Assembly: GCF_030826625.1 (NCBI RefSeq) | Contig: NZ_JAPJNQ010000010.1 | Coordinates: forward strand, 1-38,833 | Reading direction: 5' to 3' | Length of the DNA: 38,833 nt | Source: Corynebacterium sp. | GTDB taxonomy: Bacteria; Actinomycetota; Actinomycetes; Mycobacteriales; Mycobacteriaceae | Part shown: positions 9,112 through 16,889 of the stretch, piece by piece | Numbering within the stretch: position 1 is the first letter of the stretch | Layout: each line of letters begins with the position of its first letter | Made by a program: the position numbers and the translations under genes | The notes under the pieces: generated by a model | Databases searched by the model: none | Seen by the model: the letters and a program-made list of their open reading frames with translations, nothing else | Told to the model about the DNA's origin: nothing

Positions 9112-9305
9112 TACTCACGCGAACCGTATTCGGCGCCACCTAGCAGTGCATCATCCGGCGGGGTGGATCCAGAAATGCTGTCCTGGCCAGAAAATTGTGC
9201 GATGCCCAGGATTGCGACGACCCCGAGTGCCACTCCGACGACGGCGCTGCCGAGAGCCGGGCCCAGGCTGCGGCGGTTGAGTGAGCGAGTAGAAGCAGCG
9301 GCCAT
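9111..9305 (-). CDS. DUF2613 small membrane protein
   Basis: A 64-residue protein with one transmembrane helix (GSAVVGVALGVVAILGIAQF, residues about 19-38) and a short outside tail ending EYGSRE. The size, the single helix, the ending close to EYGDR/EYGSR and the position directly before aftD match the actinobacterial DUF2613 family (Rv0236A beside aftD in M. tuberculosis). The ATG at 9305 has a GAAGGA ribosome-binding site. Its stop overlaps the aftD GTG by one base, implying translational coupling. The function is unknown, and a partner role for AftD is inferred from conserved adjacency. Confidence 0.85.
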   Translation of the reverse strand: MAAASTRSLNRRSLGPALGSAVVGVALGVVAILGIAQFSGQDSISGSTPPDDALLGGAEYGSRE

Positions 9306-9322
9306 GATTAATCGTCCTTCAA

Positions 9323-9838
9323 CTAATCGTCTTTGGTGAAGTATTCTGGATCGTCTTCTTCATTTTCCGGTGGCACGACTAGCACCGGAACCCCGGCGTT
9401 TTTCACGATCGTTTCCGCCGTCGACTGCGACCACAGCGCGCGGAATCCGGTCAGCGCGCGGGTGCCGGTGATGATGACATCGACGTCGAGTTCTTGGGCC
9501 GCGTCCACGATCGCCGAGGCAATGGTCGTGGCCGATTCCACCAAGTGTGCCTTGCCGTACATGCCGAGCTTTTCCGCTGCGGCGATGCCCTGGCGACAGG
9601 TTTCGACGGCCTCTGCGTAGGCGGGATCGTCCTCAAGATTATCGGAGGTCATCGTCGCTTGGTGCATGCCGGTGCGTGAGGCGGCGCGGGCTTGCTGGCG
9701 AGCGATCGGTTCCCAGGCAGTCAAAATTTGCACGGTGCCGGGCTTGAGCAACTTGGCGGCATATTCGAGCGCACGCTGGGCATTTTCGGAGCCATCGTAG
9801 GCGATGAGCATGGTCTGTTCGCGGGAATCGGAACTCAT
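9323..9838 (-). CDS. Universal stress protein (UspA family)
   Basis: A 171-residue cytoplasmic single-domain Usp protein. The first strand (MLIAYDGSENAQRALEYA) carries the conserved Asp15, and the C-terminal segment GTRALTGFRALWSQST...VPVLVV (residues 125-153) aligns with the family ATP loop. That loop is degenerate: the usual G-x2-G-x9-G(S/T) reads GTRA...QST, losing two glycines, so ATP binding may be weak or absent. The gene is 17 nt upstream of the DUF2613 and aftD genes and could lead their operon. It is divergent from the VanW-family gene. Confidence 0.9.
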   Translation of the reverse strand: MSSDSREQTMLIAYDGSENAQRALEYAAKLLKPGTVQILTAWEPIARQQARAASRTGMHQATMTSDNLEDDPAYAEAVETCRQGIAAAEKLGMYGKAHLVESATTIASAIVDAAQELDVDVIITGTRALTGFRALWSQSTAETIVKNAGVPVLVVPPENEEDDPEYFTKDD

Positions 9839-9944
9839 AGCTTTCTATCCTAATAGCGTTGTGGGTGGATATGGGGAGGCATCGGCATGAGTATTGCTGC
9901 AACCAAACTAGTACCAAGCTGTGTGAGCGGTTAATCTGTATAGC

Positions 9945-11630
9945 GTGAATTCGGCTAAATCGAGAAGTTTCAAAGGTGTGGCGATTGTGCTCGGAGTCTT
10001 CGTCGGGCTTTTCGTCATTGCTGGCGTTGCCTACGCCATTGATGTCTCCACGAATCAGGGCAAAATCCCGCGCGCGACGTCCGTGGGTGGCGTCGATATT
10101 TCCTCCATGGAGCGCGAGGATGCTCTGGCCAAGCTTGACGACGAACTCCGTGAGGCCGAAAACGAACCCGTGCGCGTTGCTGCTGGCGAGAAAACCACGG
10201 AATTTGTGCCTGCACACGCGGGGCTGCGCTTGGATCTGGAAGGCACCATTGCCGCGATTCCTGATGAGTCGATGAACCCGTTTGTGCGTCTTGCCAGCTT
10301 CTTCCGTGCGACGAAGGAAGTCGACGTGCAAACCGCCGAAGATCAGGCGGCGCTAAATCCAGAATTGGACCGCATGCTCGGTGAACTCTACCGCGAGCCG
10401 GAAGATGGTGCGGTGTTCCTGGAAGCCGGCAACGTCGAACCGCATGATGCCGTGCCGGGCCAGGAAGTTGACCGCGCACACCTGCAAGAAGAGGTGACCA
10501 CCGCGTGGCTGGACCCTGAGGGCATCACGGTGGGCACCAACGAAATCGAGCCGGTGATCAACCAGGATCAGGTCGATGCGATTGCCGAAGGCCCAGCCGC
10601 GAAGGCGGTATCTGGCCCGCTGAAGGTGCACGGCCGGGAGAATATTACGGCGACGATTGAACCTGCCCGCGTCGGCGAGTTCGTGCACTTTGAGGCGCAT
10701 GAAGGCCAGCTGGAACCACGCGTCGATGCAGCCAAGGCGCAAGAGATTCTGGGCGAGGGCTTAGCCGAGTCCGAGCGTCCGATGAAAAACGCCCGCCTGG
10801 CAATGTCCGGTGGGCAGTTGCAGGTCACCCCGCATGTTGACGGTGAGGTGATCAACTGGGAGCCAACCATGGCTGGTTTTGCCGACCGCGTGCTCGGCGA
10901 TGACCGCGAATGGGATGCCATCTACCAGGATCAACCGGCGACATTTACTACTGCAGATGCGCAATCTTCTACCTTCGATCAGGTGGTCGGTGAGTTCACC
11001 ACCAGTGGTTATTCCCCAGCCTCGGGTACGAATATTTCGGTGATTTCCAACGCGCTGAATGGCACCATCGTCTCGCCGGGTGAGACCTTTTCCGTGAACC
11101 AGGCCACCGGCTCGCGCACCGCTGCGCAGGGCTATGTGGAATCCGGCGTGATCTATGAAGGCCGCGCGGACACTGCCGTCGGCGGCGGTATTTCGCAGTA
11201 CGCCACCACGCTGTACAACGCGGCATATTTCGCGGCGATGGAAGATGTTGCCCACACACCGCACAGCTATTACATCTCGCGTTACCCGGCTGGGCGTGAG
11301 GCCACGCTGTACGACGGCGTTATCGACCTGAAATTCCGCAACACCTCGAATCACCCGGTGCGCATTGAATCCAGCGTCGGCGGCGGTTCGGTCACCGTGC
11401 GTCTGATGGGAGTGAAGGAATACGAGGTGGAATCGATCAGTGGTGGACGTTGGGCACACACCGATCCACCGAAGCAGACCGTTAGCGGCAGCAACTGCAT
11501 CCCGACCTCCGGTATCCCGGGCTTTACGACGTCCGATACCCGCGTGATCCGCACCCTGGGCGGAGCAGAGGTTTCGCGTAATTCGCAGACCACCGTTTAC
11601 GACCCACAGCCAATCGTGACCTGCCGCTAG
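9945..11630 (+). CDS. VanW-family membrane-anchored protein
   Basis: A 561-residue protein with an N-terminal transmembrane anchor (residues about 11-32). Extracytoplasmic repeats of the peptidoglycan-binding-4 type probably follow (VGGVDISSMEREDALAKLDDEL is the typical entry motif). A VanW domain spans about residues 348-490 and contains SGTNISVISNALNG, GETFSVNQATGSRT and GGGISQYATTLYNAA. VanW domains recur in cell-wall proteins of Gram-positive bacteria, but no enzymatic activity is established. The GTG start at 9945 lies just downstream of TATAGC with almost no leader, so the exact start is uncertain. The protein probably acts at the wall. Confidence 0.88.
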   Translation: MNSAKSRSFKGVAIVLGVFVGLFVIAGVAYAIDVSTNQGKIPRATSVGGVDISSMEREDALAKLDDELREAENEPVRVAAGEKTTEFVPAHAGLRLDLEGTIAAIPDESMNPFVRLASFFRATKEVDVQTAEDQAALNPELDRMLGELYREPEDGAVFLEAGNVEPHDAVPGQEVDRAHLQEEVTTAWLDPEGITVGTNEIEPVINQDQVDAIAEGPAAKAVSGPLKVHGRENITATIEPARVGEFVHFEAHEGQLEPRVDAAKAQEILGEGLAESERPMKNARLAMSGGQLQVTPHVDGEVINWEPTMAGFADRVLGDDREWDAIYQDQPATFTTADAQSSTFDQVVGEFTTSGYSPASGTNISVISNALNGTIVSPGETFSVNQATGSRTAAQGYVESGVIYEGRADTAVGGGISQYATTLYNAAYFAAMEDVAHTPHSYYISRYPAGREATLYDGVIDLKFRNTSNHPVRIESSVGGGSVTVRLMGVKEYEVESISGGRWAHTDPPKQTVSGSNCIPTSGIPGFTTSDTRVIRTLGGAEVSRNSQTTVYDPQPIVTCR

Positions 11631-11673
11631 GGCAGCTAGGTCGCTAGCCGGCTCGCTAGGTAGGATATTTGCT

Positions 11674-12237
11674 ATGTTGCTGTCTGATCGAGACATCCGT
11701 GCTGCCATCGACTCCGAGCGTCTGGGGATTACTCCCTGTGATCCGGAGTTGATTCAGCCGTCGTCAGTCGATGTGCGCCTGGATAAGTTCTTCCGGGTTT
11801 TTAATAATTCGCGTTATACCCACATCGACCCCAAACTCGAGATGGAAGACCTGACCACGCTGCGCGAAGTCGGTGACGACGAAGGCTTCGTGCTGCACCC
11901 TGGCGAGTTCGTGCTGGGTGCCACGCTCGAGCAATTTCGTTTGCCTGCTGATCTGGCCGGCCGGCTGGAGGGCAAGTCTTCGTTGGGGCGTCTGGGCTTG
12001 TTGACGCATTCGACAGCTGGTTTTATTGATCCCGGTTTTTGCGGCCACATCACCTTGGAACTATCGAACGTGGCGAATCTGCCGATCACCCTGTGGCCCG
12101 GCATGAAGGTGGGCCAGTTGGCGTTGTTCGCGATGACTTCGCCTGCGCAATCACCGTATGGTGCGGGGGCTTTGGGCTCGAAGTATCAGGGACAGCGCGG
12201 GCCGACGCCGTCGAAGTCATATTTGAACTTCCGCTAA
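11674..12237 (+). CDS. dcd: dCTP deaminase (probably dUMP-forming)
   Basis: A 187-residue homotrimer-type deaminase with the signatures EGKSSLGRLGLLTHSTAG and FIDPGFCGHITLELSN, placing the catalytic glutamate at residue 129. The C-terminal lid is GSKYQGQRGPTPSKSY. It converts dCTP to dUTP. The close match to the actinobacterial enzyme, including HSTAG, suggests the bifunctional form that goes on to dUMP and pyrophosphate. A TAGGAT -10-like hexamer ends about a dozen bases before the ATG, so the transcript is probably leaderless or nearly so. The ugd gene follows 27 nt downstream. Confidence 0.95.
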   Translation: MLLSDRDIRAAIDSERLGITPCDPELIQPSSVDVRLDKFFRVFNNSRYTHIDPKLEMEDLTTLREVGDDEGFVLHPGEFVLGATLEQFRLPADLAGRLEGKSSLGRLGLLTHSTAGFIDPGFCGHITLELSNVANLPITLWPGMKVGQLALFAMTSPAQSPYGAGALGSKYQGQRGPTPSKSYLNFR

Positions 12238-12264
12238 TTCATTGAATCTGCCTGGGGTCTTGGC

Positions 12265-13617
12265 GTGCGCATAACCGTGTTTGGCCTGGGGTATTTGGGG
12301 GCTACCCATGCCGCGTGCATGGCCGAGGCTGGCCATGAGGTGCTCGGAGTGGATATTTCCGCCGAGCGGGTTGAGCAGCTGAGCCGCGGGACGGTGCCCT
12401 TTTTTGAACCGGAATTGGCGGAGCTGCTCCAACGCGGGCTGGCGTCGGGCAGGCTGCGTTTTAGCTGCGATTACCGGCAAGCAGCGGTGTATGCGCAGCT
12501 GCATTTCATCGCGGTGGGCACCCCGCAACGGGCAGGTGCACTCGCCGCGGATACCAGCGCGGTGGACGCTGTCGTCGCCAAGCTCGTGCCATTGTTGCGT
12601 GGTGGGCACGTTATCGTCGGAAAGTCGACGGTGCCGGTGGGTACGGCGGCGCAGCTGCAGGCGCGCGCCGATGAGCTGAGTGCTGGTAGCGCTGCGGTAG
12701 AGATTGTTTGGAACCCGGAATTTTTACGAGAGGGCCATGCGGTCGCTGATACGTTGCGCCCGGATCGGATCGTGGTCGGTACTGGGGCTGGCTCTGGCGC
12801 TGGTACCGGCTCTGGCGCGTGCCGAGCACTGGAACGTTTGCGTGAGGTGTATCGCCAGCCGTTGGAGCGCGGCACGCCGTTTTTGGTGATGCCGTGGGCG
12901 AGCGCGGAGATGGTGAAATCCGCGGCCAATGCATTTTTGGCAACCAAGATCAGTTTCATTAATGCCATTGCCGAAATCTGTGAAGCCGCCGGTGGAGACG
13001 TGACAGCAGTGGCCGAAGCTTTGGGTTACGACGAACGCATCGGGCATCAGTTTTTGGGTGCTGGCCTGGGCTTTGGTGGCGGCTGTTTGCCGAAGGATAT
13101 TCGTGCATTTCAGGCGCGGGCCGACGAATTGGGCGCAGGGCAAGCTCTGCAATTTTTGCGCGAAGTTGAAGAAATCAATGCGCGGCGCAGGCAGCGAGTG
13201 GTGGAGCTAGCCGTACAGTTGATCGACGTGCCAGGCGCGGTGGTTGCCGTGCTGGGGGCGGCGTTTAAACCTAATTCTGATGATGTGCGTGATTCGCCTG
13301 CCCTGGCCGTCGCCGGTGAGTTGTCGCTGCGTGGTGCGCGGGTGCGGGTGTGTGATCCCAAAGCTGTGGATAATGCCCGCGCGGTGTATCCCGCACTGGA
13401 ATACACAGAGATTCTTGCCGACGCGTTGGCTGGGGCCGATCTGGTGATTCTGGCGACCGAGTGGCGGGAGTTTCGGGAGCTCGATCCGGTGTGGGCGGCG
13501 GGCTTGGTGTCTGCGCCGGTGCTGATTGATGGCCGTAATGTCGTCTCATTGACACGGTGGCAAGCTGCGGGTTGGACAGCCTACGGGCTGGGTGTAACTA
13601 CCCCTGAATTGGGGTAA
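12265..13617 (+). CDS. ugd: UDP-glucose 6-dehydrogenase
   Basis: A 450-residue NAD-dependent enzyme that oxidises UDP-glucose twice to UDP-glucuronate. The N-terminal Rossmann fold begins ITVFGLGYLGATHA. The catalytic cysteine is Cys274 in GLGFGGGCLPKD, and the C-terminal UDP-binding domain includes AVLGAAFKPNSDDVRDSPAL. It starts with GTG. A glycine/alanine/serine/threonine-rich low-complexity insertion (GTGAGSGAGTGSGA, residues about 172-185) lies in the N-terminal domain before the dimerisation helix and looks like local sequence expansion. The product may feed an envelope or capsular glycan. Confidence 0.94.
   Translation: MRITVFGLGYLGATHAACMAEAGHEVLGVDISAERVEQLSRGTVPFFEPELAELLQRGLASGRLRFSCDYRQAAVYAQLHFIAVGTPQRAGALAADTSAVDAVVAKLVPLLRGGHVIVGKSTVPVGTAAQLQARADELSAGSAAVEIVWNPEFLREGHAVADTLRPDRIVVGTGAGSGAGTGSGACRALERLREVYRQPLERGTPFLVMPWASAEMVKSAANAFLATKISFINAIAEICEAAGGDVTAVAEALGYDERIGHQFLGAGLGFGGGCLPKDIRAFQARADELGAGQALQFLREVEEINARRRQRVVELAVQLIDVPGAVVAVLGAAFKPNSDDVRDSPALAVAGELSLRGARVRVCDPKAVDNARAVYPALEYTEILADALAGADLVILATEWREFRELDPVWAAGLVSAPVLIDGRNVVSLTRWQAAGWTAYGLGVTTPELG
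13599..13616. promoter_or_regulatory. TACCCC-N6-GGGGTA palindrome at the ugd stop
   Basis: A perfect inverted repeat TACCCC(TGAATT)GGGGTA overlaps the ugd stop codon. A second, looser one, ACCCC-N7-GGGGT, lies at 13713-13729. G/C-tract palindromes of this form resemble operators of CsoR/RcnR-type metal-sensing repressors. It has no T-tail, so it is a poor terminator. The identity of any regulator is inference. Confidence 0.35.
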
Positions 13618-13970
13618 TATGAGTCGGAGCTGCGGACTGATTTTTTGACTGTCGAAGCCGTGAAATTGATGTCGCTGTGGCCTGTCCCGCATGCGTTGAT
13701 GCTTATATAGGCACCCCTATTGTGGGGGTCAACCAGCGGGTTTTGGGTCTCCTTTGTTAGGTATTCCTGCTGGTAGCAGGGTTGTGTTCCCTAAGGTGGA
13801 TTAGTGATACCTATAGATTTGCAGAGCATTGATAGGGCTAGCATTTTGCTGCCGAATTGGTACTGTAGGTATCACAACGAACAGCACAGAGCGAACAAAG
13901 TCAATAAACATCATGGCTTTGGTTCTGGCTAGTTTGACAGATTGAATTTCTACGAAAGGTGTGAGTTTTC
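13618..13970. promoter_or_regulatory. Structured leader/promoter region of the ferritin gene
   Basis: This 353-bp region has no credible ORF. Besides the G/C-tract repeat at 13713-13729, it contains a perfect hairpin CCTGCT-GGT-AGCAGG (13766-13780). It also has a 13-bp inverted repeat with one mismatch, GTGATACCTATAG (13804-13816) against CTGTAGGTATCAC (13863-13875), whose arms are 46 bp apart. The arms could be two operator half-sites flanking a promoter or a long-range RNA stem. A GAAAGG ribosome-binding site precedes ATG 13971. I see no strong DtxR box. Confidence 0.5.
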
Positions 13971-14453
13971 ATGAACGAGAAGCTGTTTAACTTGATCAAC
14001 AAGCAGGTTACTAACGAGCACGGTGCTGCTTTGATTTACACCCAGCTGGCTTACGAGCTGGATGAGCTTTCCTTGCCAGGTATGCGCGACTGGATGTTCG
14101 CTCAGGCTGCCGAAGAGCGCGAGCACGCACAGAAGTTCGCTGACCACTTGCTGGATCGCGACGAGAAGCCACAGATCGGCGAGATTAGCGTTGACGAGCT
14201 GAAGATTGAAAAGCCACTGGATGCTTTCAAGGCTGCTCTGGAGCACGAGAAGAAGGTTTCCGGCCAGATCCGCGACATCGCACGTTTGGCTGACGAGGTC
14301 GATGACCTCGACTCCCGCACCCTTTTGAACTGGTTCCTCGATGAGCAGATCGAAGAAGAAGCATCTGTTTCCGAGATCATTGATCAGCTTGAACTGGTTG
14401 GCGACAACGGATCCGGCATCCTGCGCATCGACGCTCAGTTGAGCGAGCGCTAA
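13971..14453 (+). CDS. ftn: Ferritin
   Basis: A 160-residue non-haem ferritin forming a 24-subunit iron-storage shell. The diiron ferroxidase ligands are visible: Glu16 (TNEHGAA), Glu49 and His52 (AAEEREHAQKF), Glu93, and Gln126/Glu129 in LDEQIEEEASV. The length is typical of bacterial FtnA. ATG 13971 has a clear GAAAGG Shine-Dalgarno sequence. Codon use is strongly biased (CTGG, GAG, AAG), suggesting high expression. It stands alone between a long regulatory leader and a strong terminator, next to the siderophore locus, so iron storage and acquisition genes are neighbours here. Confidence 0.96.
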   Translation: MNEKLFNLINKQVTNEHGAALIYTQLAYELDELSLPGMRDWMFAQAAEEREHAQKFADHLLDRDEKPQIGEISVDELKIEKPLDAFKAALEHEKKVSGQIRDIARLADEVDDLDSRTLLNWFLDEQIEEEASVSEIIDQLELVGDNGSGILRIDAQLSER

Positions 14454-14460
14454 ATTAGAC

Positions 14461-14505
14461 ACTAAACCGGCTGCTGGGCGGAAGCTTTGACAGCCAGGTT
14501 TTAGT
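14461..14505 (+). repeat. Long imperfect stem-loop after ferritin
   Basis: ACTAAACCGGCTG (14461-14473) pairs with CAGCCAGGTTTTAGT (14491-14505) except for two single-base bulges, enclosing a 17-nt loop. It directly precedes the T-tailed terminator. It may be an mRNA 3' stabilising element or part of a double-hairpin terminator. Confidence 0.5.
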
Positions 14506-14508
14506 TCG

Positions 14509-14541
14509 GTGGGTGTGTGCACTGCATGCACCCACTTTTTT
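14509..14541 (+). terminator. Intrinsic terminator of ferritin
   Basis: Stem GTGGGTG (14509-14515) pairs with CACCCAC (14529-14535) and is followed by six T residues (14536-14541). This is a textbook rho-independent terminator. Any fes start upstream of 14541 would place coding sequence inside it. Confidence 0.85.
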
Positions 14542-14561
14542 CATGCCAGAAACCGAAGAAT

Positions 14562-14580
14562 TTAAGGTAGCCTATACACT
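14562..14580 (+). promoter_or_regulatory. Candidate DtxR/IdeR box and -10 of fes
   Basis: TTAAGGTAGCCTATACACT matches 12 of 19 positions of the DtxR consensus TTAGGTTAGSCTAACCTAA, with the left half and centre best. TAGCCT (14568-14573) could serve as the -10, putting transcription start at or near ATG 14582. The gene would then be leaderless and iron-repressed. This is a by-eye match. Confidence 0.45.
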
Positions 14581-14581
14581 C

Positions 14582-15757
14582 ATGGATGCGCTGCCAATTG
14601 ATGAAGATGAACTCCGCTATGAACTCGGGCGCGTGGCAGGCGATCCCGCAAAACTGGACCAAGTCTGGCAACGTCTGGCGACTGGCGGATTCCCGCGTCG
14701 CAGTACCGACGGGCAGGCTTATGTCTTTGCGGTGCGCTACCGTGATTTACAAGCAGCGACCACCCAGGAGCTGCCACCATTAGATGAGCAGATAAAAAGC
14801 GGCCTTCACCTGCACATTAACCGCTTGACGGATAAGCTGAAATACGAGCTAGGCATGATGAACCATGTCCCTGGCACCGATATCTGGACGTTGCGGGTAG
14901 CAGTATCCCAGCACTACCAGGGCAGTTACGGGTTTCAACTCAGCCACGGCCAGCGCACTCCAGCGCTGTGCGATCCGCACGCCAGGCGCACGTTGTGGAT
15001 CGAGGATGGATTTGGGTTTTCGGAGATCTCCACCTCGCCCGCGGTCAGCGACACTAGGATGGCGCTCAGAAAAACCCACTGTGCTGGGATTAATCTGCGA
15101 GTGTATGTGCCAGAAAACGCCAGCCGGGTTGGCCTCCTGACGCTTTTCGACGGCGACAAGTGGTGCAAAACCAACCTGGATGCGCATATTTCCGCGCTCA
15201 ATGAAGACGCTAAGCTGCCGATTGCGTTAGTACTCGTTTGCAATGATTCCAACGCACAACGCGTGCAGCGTCTTGGGCTGGATGAGGAATTTCTGCACGC
15301 TGTGTGCACACAAGTACAGGCTCACGTCGGCAAGCTGTTGGCAGAAATCGGGGTGGAGCTCGTAGCCGAACAGAATGTCCTCGCTGGGCAATCACTTGGA
15401 GGTCTTGCCGCGCTGTATATCGCGCAAAAGTTTCCGCAGACTTTTAGCGAGCTGATCGCACAGTCGCCGTCGCTGTGGTGGAAGCCGGATAAATCCGCTG
15501 TGCCCACGGATAACAATCTGCAAAACACCAGTTGGATAACCGAGCAATTTTCGCGCCAACCCGTGATGCCTCGTTTGCGCATTGATGTGGGGGCGCGCGA
15601 GGATGTCGGGGTGGCGAAAGTTCATCTGCTGGCGCGCAAACTGAGCGATTGCGCTTGGCCGCACCAGCTAGCGGTTTATGAAGGTGGACATGACTATGTC
15701 GCCTGGCGAGGGCAGTTGGTAGAGCATCTGCGCGAAATTTTTAGCAATCGAGCGTAG
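14582..15757 (+). CDS. fes: Enterochelin esterase (Fes family)
   Basis: A 391-residue cytoplasmic alpha/beta-hydrolase that cleaves the trilactone of ferric enterobactin so that iron can be released. The N-terminal half (to about residue 165) corresponds to the Fes N-terminal domain. The C-terminal esterase-D domain has nucleophile Ser271 in AGQSLGGLAALY, VGARED near 336-341, and His370 in GGHDYVAWRG, as in E. coli Fes. I chose ATG 14582 because the longer frame from 14513 begins inside the ferritin terminator and because of the promoter placement. There is no signal peptide. Its 3' end overlaps the convergent entA by 17 nt. Confidence 0.92.
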   Translation: MDALPIDEDELRYELGRVAGDPAKLDQVWQRLATGGFPRRSTDGQAYVFAVRYRDLQAATTQELPPLDEQIKSGLHLHINRLTDKLKYELGMMNHVPGTDIWTLRVAVSQHYQGSYGFQLSHGQRTPALCDPHARRTLWIEDGFGFSEISTSPAVSDTRMALRKTHCAGINLRVYVPENASRVGLLTLFDGDKWCKTNLDAHISALNEDAKLPIALVLVCNDSNAQRVQRLGLDEEFLHAVCTQVQAHVGKLLAEIGVELVAEQNVLAGQSLGGLAALYIAQKFPQTFSELIAQSPSLWWKPDKSAVPTDNNLQNTSWITEQFSRQPVMPRLRIDVGAREDVGVAKVHLLARKLSDCAWPHQLAVYEGGHDYVAWRGQLVEHLREIFSNRA

Positions 15758-16463
15758 CACCGCCGTCGACGCGTAAATCGTGCATTGTGATGTGGCTAGC
15801 CGCTGGGGAGGTGAGGAAATAGCAGGCCTCGGCGATTTCTTGGTCGGTCGCAATCTTTTGCAGCGGAATGCCCAGCCGGAATTGTTCGGGGTTGCCGGCG
15901 ATGATCCCGGAAATATTGTCTTCAGCGGATGTATTTTCGCTCCACATGCTGCGTAGCATGCCGGTGTCGGTGGAACCCGGTGAAACGATATTGCACCGGA
16001 TATGGTGCGGCGCCAATTCTAGTGCCAGGGATTTTGCAAATGAGGTTGCTGCAGCCTTGGAAGCAGCGTAACTAGCCATGCGCAGGCGGGGGACAGTGGC
16101 AGCATTGGAACTGATGAGCACCAAATTTGCTTGTCGACGAAACGTTTCTGGTTGCTCCATCATGTGTTTTGCCACCGCATTCGCGGTGTTTACTAGCCCG
16201 ATGACGTTGACTTCGAGGTGATTACGCAGGGTATTGGCGCTATCCAGTGGCGTATCCGGTTGAAGAACCCCGGCGCAATGCACGAGACAGTCAACTGGAC
16301 CATGTGTGTTAATCGCTTCTGTTAATGCGCTTTGTATCGATGCAGTGTCGGTGATGTCTTGGTCTGGCAGATCCCAACCAGTGATTGTATGCCCGCGTGA
16401 TTGGAATAATTCGACGCAGGCTTTGCCGATTCCGCCGTTGGCCCCGGTGATGACTGTATGCAT
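15741..16463 (-). CDS. entA: 2,3-dihydro-2,3-dihydroxybenzoate dehydrogenase
   Basis: A 240-residue short-chain dehydrogenase that oxidises 2,3-dihydro-DHB to 2,3-dihydroxybenzoate with NAD. It has the cofactor motif TGANGGIG (residues 6-13) and the catalytic set Ser119, Tyr132 and Lys136 (YAASK). The EntA/DhbA-specific C-terminal pattern RCNIVSPGSTDT...FRLGIPLQKIA...ASHIT.HDLRVDGGATL is present. It is separated from the other ent genes and transcribed divergently from the beta-propeller gene. Its tail overlaps fes. A weak DtxR-like box lies upstream. Confidence 0.93.
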   Translation of the reverse strand: MHTVITGANGGIGKACVELFQSRGHTITGWDLPDQDITDTASIQSALTEAINTHGPVDCLVHCAGVLQPDTPLDSANTLRNHLEVNVIGLVNTANAVAKHMMEQPETFRRQANLVLISSNAATVPRLRMASYAASKAAATSFAKSLALELAPHHIRCNIVSPGSTDTGMLRSMWSENTSAEDNISGIIAGNPEQFRLGIPLQKIATDQEIAEACYFLTSPAASHITMHDLRVDGGATLDC

Positions 16464-16889
16464 GGTTTAAGTGTGAACAACTTGAATGCACCATGCAAGG
16501 TGATCTGAATCATTTTAGGCTTGCGTCTGGTTTAGCTGTGTACGCCTACCCCATAGGAATTACCCCCAATTCCACCCCCTGTGTCTCACATCTCAACGGG
16601 ACGGGTTTGGGGTCGGGATTTACTGAGGTGACACATATTGAGCTGGGCTTATATATCAAACATTAGTTGTAATCGTGATTCCAATTTTAGTCGGTAGGTG
16701 TAGGTGAGACTCGGTTAAGTGATTTCAGGCGTGGCAAGCCTTGGTGGAATGGGGTTGGTGGTTTAGCATGATTTTCGACTTAGAGATTGCCAGAGGAAAT
16801 TCATGATCTTCAGGAAATCGACAGTTTCATTTGAATCTCCCACAGGAAGCTTTGCTGGGCGAGGACTCCTGTTGACAGAAAGGTTTTCC
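16464..16889. promoter_or_regulatory. Divergent entA / surface-protein control region
   Basis: A 426-bp spacer with no convincing conserved gene. TCATTTTAGGCTTGCGTCT (16510-16528) matches 11 of 19 bases of the DtxR consensus and overlaps TAAAAT, a possible -10 of entA on the minus strand. It shares TAGGCTTGC with the candidate box before fepB. C-tract direct repeats ACCCC/ACCCCC lie at about 16547-16580. A longer in-frame ATG for the surface protein exists at 16803 but I do not favour it. Confidence 0.45.

Noticed and set aside
13599..13616. Intrinsic terminator of ugd
   Set aside because: The palindrome has no T-tract and overlaps the stop codon; an operator is at least as likely.
14513..14581. 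Upstream start for fes
   Set aside because: It lies inside the ferritin terminator and overlaps the likely promoter. ATG 14582 gives the normal Fes length.
16803..16889. Longer start (ATG 16803) for the propeller protein
   Set aside because: It adds 29 residues before a complete signal peptide. GTG 16890 has a well-spaced AGAAAGG site.
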